Positions 61,445-64,000 of a stretch of 64,000 nucleotides of DNA are shown piece by piece (position 1 is the first letter of the stretch; each line of letters opens with the position of its first letter). The stretch comes from Piscinibacter sp. XHJ-5 (GTDB lineage: Bacteria; Pseudomonadota; Gammaproteobacteria; Burkholderiales; Burkholderiaceae_C). The position numbers and the translations under genes were made by a program. The stretch is from positions 4,526,001 through 4,590,000 of the forward strand of contig NZ_CP123228.1 in the NCBI RefSeq assembly GCF_029855045.1. Reading direction: 5' to 3'. The notes beneath the pieces are model-generated. The model did not search any database. It was not told the DNA's origin and worked only from the letters and a program-made list of their open reading frames with translations.

Positions 61445-62857
61445 ATGCCTGCCCTGCCACGCCCCACCTCCCCCATCGCCATCACGCTCGCCGCGGCCTT
61501 GCTGCTGGCTTCCTGCGCCACCGCCCCGGTGCCCCCGCCACCTGTCGCGGCGCCGGCGCGTTTCAAGGAAGACGCGGTGTGGAAGCACGCGGTCGGCGCC
61601 GCCGCCGAGCCGGTGCCGCCGGACTGGTGGCGCCTGTTCGACGACCCGGTGCTGGACGGACTGCAGCGCCAGCTCGCCATCGGCAACGAGAACCTCAAGG
61701 CGGCGGTGGCGCAGGTCGCCGGCGCACGCGCCGCCCTGCAGGCCAGCCAGGCCGCCTTGCTGCCCACCCTGTCGGTCAACGGGGCGGCCAGCCGCAGCGG
61801 CGGCCCCCAAGCCGCGGCCGGGACGCGCGGCACGACCGCGTCGCTCGGCCTGGATGCCAGCTGGGAGGTCGACCTGTGGGGCCGGCTGTCGCAAGGCGTC
61901 ACCGCCGCGGGCGCGAGCTACCAGGCCAGCCGGGACGACCTCGCCGCGGCGCGCCTGTCCGCCCAGGCCACGCTGGTGCAGAGCTACCTCGCCTTGCGCG
62001 CGGCCGAAGCGCAGCAGGCCCTGCTGGAGCGCACCGCCGCGGCGGATCGGCGGTCGCTCGAGCTCACGCAGGCACGCCATGCCGCCGGCGTGGCCGACGG
62101 CAGCGACGTGCTGCAGGCGCAGACCCAGCTGCTGGGCGTGCAGGCGCAGATCGAGGACGCGGGCCTGCAGCGGGCGCAGCTCGAGCACGCCATTGCCGTC
62201 CTGATCGGACAGGCGCCCTCGGCCTTCACGCTCGCGCGCAGCGCGAGCCTGCCCCTGCTGCCCACGGTGCCCGAGTTCCTGCCCTCCACGCTGCTGGAGC
62301 AGCGGCCCGACATCGCGGCCGCCGAACGCCGCGTCGCCGCGGCCTATGCCCAGATCGGCGTTGCCGACGCCGCCTTCTTTCCCAGCGTGACGCTCTCGGC
62401 CAGCGCAGGGTTTCGGGGCACCGCGCTCGCCGGTCTGCTGTCGGCGCCGCACTCGCTGTGGTCGCTGGGCCCGGCACTTGCGGCAGCGATCCTCGACGGG
62501 GGCGCGCGGCGCCAGGCCAGCGAGCAGGCACGCGCCGCGGCCGAGCAGGCCGGATCCAGCTACCGGCAGACCGTGCTCACGGCGCTGCAGGAAGTCGAAG
62601 ACAACCTGGCTGCACTGGAGCGCATCGGTGCCGAGCTGACGCTGCAGCAGGCCGCGCTGCAGGCGGCGCAGCGCAACCAGCAGATCGTGCAGGACCAGTA
62701 CCAGGCCGGTACGGTGAGCTACCTCAACGTGGCGAGCGCGCAGACCGCGACGCTGACGGCGGAGGCCAGCGTGCTGTCGCTGCGCAATCGCCGGCTGGCG
62801 GCGGCGAACGTGCTGTTGAAGAACATCGGGGGGAAGGGCCCGCCATTCCATCCGTAA
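61445..62857 (+). CDS. Outer-membrane efflux lipoprotein (NodT/OprM family)
   Basis: The 470-residue TolC-type channel has a lipobox LLLASC (lipidated Cys24). It continues with DWWRLFDDPVLDGLQRQLAIGNENLKAAVAQV and the NodT-type repeat EFLPSTLLEQRPDIAAAERRVAAAYAQIGVADAAFFP. It provides the outer-membrane exit for the MdtABC pump just upstream. Cytoplasmic regulation is presumably shared with the operon. Confidence 0.93.
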   Translation: MPALPRPTSPIAITLAAALLLASCATAPVPPPPVAAPARFKEDAVWKHAVGAAAEPVPPDWWRLFDDPVLDGLQRQLAIGNENLKAAVAQVAGARAALQASQAALLPTLSVNGAASRSGGPQAAAGTRGTTASLGLDASWEVDLWGRLSQGVTAAGASYQASRDDLAAARLSAQATLVQSYLALRAAEAQQALLERTAAADRRSLELTQARHAAGVADGSDVLQAQTQLLGVQAQIEDAGLQRAQLEHAIAVLIGQAPSAFTLARSASLPLLPTVPEFLPSTLLEQRPDIAAAERRVAAAYAQIGVADAAFFPSVTLSASAGFRGTALAGLLSAPHSLWSLGPALAAAILDGGARRQASEQARAAAEQAGSSYRQTVLTALQEVEDNLAALERIGAELTLQQAALQAAQRNQQIVQDQYQAGTVSYLNVASAQTATLTAEASVLSLRNRRLAAANVLLKNIGGKGPPFHP

Positions 62858-62916
62858 CACACCCGCCCGCATCCCGGCAACGCGAGAGCAACCCGCGACG
62901 GCGAAGGTCGCAGCCC

Positions 62917-63342
62917 ATGCCCACCACCATCGCCTGCGCGGCAGCGCTGCTTCTGCTCACCACCCTCATCCACTACGAGGCGCTGCGCGCGCTCGACCGC
63001 ATCGTGCCTTTGCTGCGATGGCCGGGGCGCTCGCACATCGTGCTGGTGATCGTGGCGCTGTTCTGCGCCCACGTCGTCGAGATCGTGCTCTACGCCGCGA
63101 CGTACTTCCTGCTTCTGCGTCACGCAGCCCTCGGATCGATCGGCCGGTCGGCGACGCTGTCGATCAACCACGCGCTGTATTTCTCCTTCGAGACCTTCTC
63201 CACCCTCGGCTACGGCGACATCGCGCCGGCCGGCGCGATCCGGCTCCTGGCCGGGACCGAATCGCTCAACGGCTTGCTGCTGATCGGCTGGTCGTCTTCC
63301 TATGCTCACATTGCCATGCAACGTGCCGCGGGCGAGCGTTGA
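62917..63342 (+). CDS. Small potassium-channel-like membrane protein
   Basis: The 141-residue protein has about three hydrophobic segments (residues 4-18, 40-66, 108-130) and a pore-type sequence ETFSTLGYGDIAPAG with the K+-filter-like T-L-G-Y-G-D at residues 96-101. It belongs to the Ion_trans_2-like small channels. It lacks any cytoplasmic ligand-binding domain. The ATG at 62917 lies 59 bp after the efflux lipoprotein gene. A role in ion or pH balance is inferred. Confidence 0.78.
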   Translation: MPTTIACAAALLLLTTLIHYEALRALDRIVPLLRWPGRSHIVLVIVALFCAHVVEIVLYAATYFLLLRHAALGSIGRSATLSINHALYFSFETFSTLGYGDIAPAGAIRLLAGTESLNGLLLIGWSSSYAHIAMQRAAGER

Positions 63343-63349
63343 GCGCCCC

Positions 63350-64000
63350 GTGAACCCGGACCGCGCCGGCCTTCGCGAGGCTTGGGCCCTGGCCGTTCCC
63401 TTCTGGCGCGACCGCGGCGAGCGAAGCGCCTGGGCGCTGCTCGCCGCGGTGGTGTCGCTGACGCTCGCCGGCGTGGGGCTCAACGTCCAATTCAGCGACT
63501 GGAACAACCGCTTCTACGACACGCTGCAGAACCACGACCTGGCCGGCTTCTGGAGGCAGCTCGGCGTGTTCGCGCTGCTCGCCGCCTGCTTCATCGTGGC
63601 GGCGGTGTACCGCCAGTACCTGCAGCAGCGGCTGCTGATGCGCTGGCGCACGCGCCTGACGCAGGACCTGCTGCGGCGCTGGCTGCAGCCGGGTGGGCCG
63701 TACCGCCTCGCACACGAGGCGGCGCCGGCGCTCGACAACCCCGACCAGCGCATCGCCGAGGACGCGGGCCGCTTCGTCGGCGCCAGCCTGGACCTTTCGC
63801 TCGGCCTGCTGAATGCGGGTGTGACGCTGGTGTCCTTCGTCGGCATCCTGTGGCGCCTTTCCGGCTCGCTGGCGCTGCCGGCGGGGCACGGCGGCATCAC
63901 CATGCCGGGCTACATGGTGTGGGTGGCGATCGCCTATGCCGGCCTGGGCAGCTGGATCACGCAGCGGCTGGGCCTGCCGCTGGTGCGCCTGAACGTGCAG
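63350..64000 (+). CDS. ABC transporter membrane/ATP-binding protein, SbmA/BacA-like, N-terminal part
   Basis: The 217-residue N-terminal portion begins at GTG 63350, seven bases after the channel gene. It has LREAWALAVPFWRDRGERSAWALLAAVVSLTLAGVGLNVQFSDWNNRFYDTLQNHD and RLLMRWRTRLTQDLLRRWL, a pattern of the ABC_membrane_2 family (SbmA/BacA-like or YddA-like half transporters). The GHGGITMPGYMVWVAIAYAG segment also fits. The ATPase part is beyond the window. These proteins import or export peptides, vitamins or fatty acyl compounds. Confidence 0.85.
   Translation, partial: MNPDRAGLREAWALAVPFWRDRGERSAWALLAAVVSLTLAGVGLNVQFSDWNNRFYDTLQNHDLAGFWRQLGVFALLAACFIVAAVYRQYLQQRLLMRWRTRLTQDLLRRWLQPGGPYRLAHEAAPALDNPDQRIAEDAGRFVGASLDLSLGLLNAGVTLVSFVGILWRLSGSLALPAGHGGITMPGYMVWVAIAYAGLGSWITQRLGLPLVRLNVQ

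Overview
The window is a very GC-rich (about 69-70%), densely packed bacterial chromosome segment. The protein families present point to a betaproteobacterium of the order Burkholderiales, probably the Rubrivivax/Leptothrix/Methylibium side: the Fae/MtdB/Mch pathway, a flavoprotein DmrB, red-type RuBisCO with CbbX, orphan Bug and TctA/B transport proteins, and NodT-MdtABC efflux. No rRNA, tRNA, insertion sequence, prophage or CRISPR array was seen. The taxonomic call is inference from gene content.

Region 1 (1-17391) is a one-carbon oxidation island. A divergent leftward unit holds a sigma-54 activator, dmrB and a partial dihydropteroate-synthase-like gene. A rightward unit runs folB-like, mptG, mtdB, ATP-grasp, mch, RimK-like, CitG-like and fae (tetrahydromethanopterin synthesis and formaldehyde oxidation). 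It continues without a clear break into a lanthanide-type methanol dehydrogenase (xoxF), its cytochrome c, a XoxJ-like binding protein, two unknown secreted proteins and a 'quinoprotein relay' set: a zinc metallohydrolase, a SoxYZ-like carrier and a second metallohydrolase homologue that has lost its metal ligands. A -24/-12 promoter sits directly upstream of folB-like.

Region 2 (17460-29341) is a Calvin-Benson-Bassham cluster: a pterin carbinolamine dehydratase homologue and cbbR leftward, then cbbL, cbbS, cbbE, cbbX, cbbF, cbbP, cbbT, cbbZ, cbbA and cbbY rightward. Taken with region 1, the likely physiology is methanol to formaldehyde to CO2 through tetrahydromethanopterin, with carbon assimilation from CO2 by RuBisCO (autotrophic methylotrophy). 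The formyltransferase/hydrolase complex, PQQ synthesis, gap and pgk are not in the window.

Region 3 (29342-50041) is mixed. It contains a secreted tandem-repeat protein with a serine beta-lactamase-like domain; a cupin; a winged-helix/TPR regulator; an alcohol dehydrogenase unit with a Bug-type binding protein and a LysR regulator; a second-type RpoD-like sigma factor with its own strong promoter and a terminator-like hairpin in its leader; a patatin; an AMP-forming ligase; a broken LysR gene; tctAB with the divergent two-component genes tctDE; and aroQ with a TRAP binding protein and an IclR regulator.

Region 4 (50042-64000) is a sensory and efflux block. An OmpR-type regulator is divergent from a receiver-like protein (phospho-acceptor Asp replaced by Glu) and a hybrid histidine kinase. 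These are followed by an MdtABC/NodT-type RND system, a small potassium-channel-like protein and a partial ABC transporter. The same GCGTTACCG-type motif occurs upstream of both the kinase operon and the efflux operon. A family of short palindromic repeats (CTCTCCCGC-GCGGGAGAG core) is scattered in at least six gaps across the whole window.
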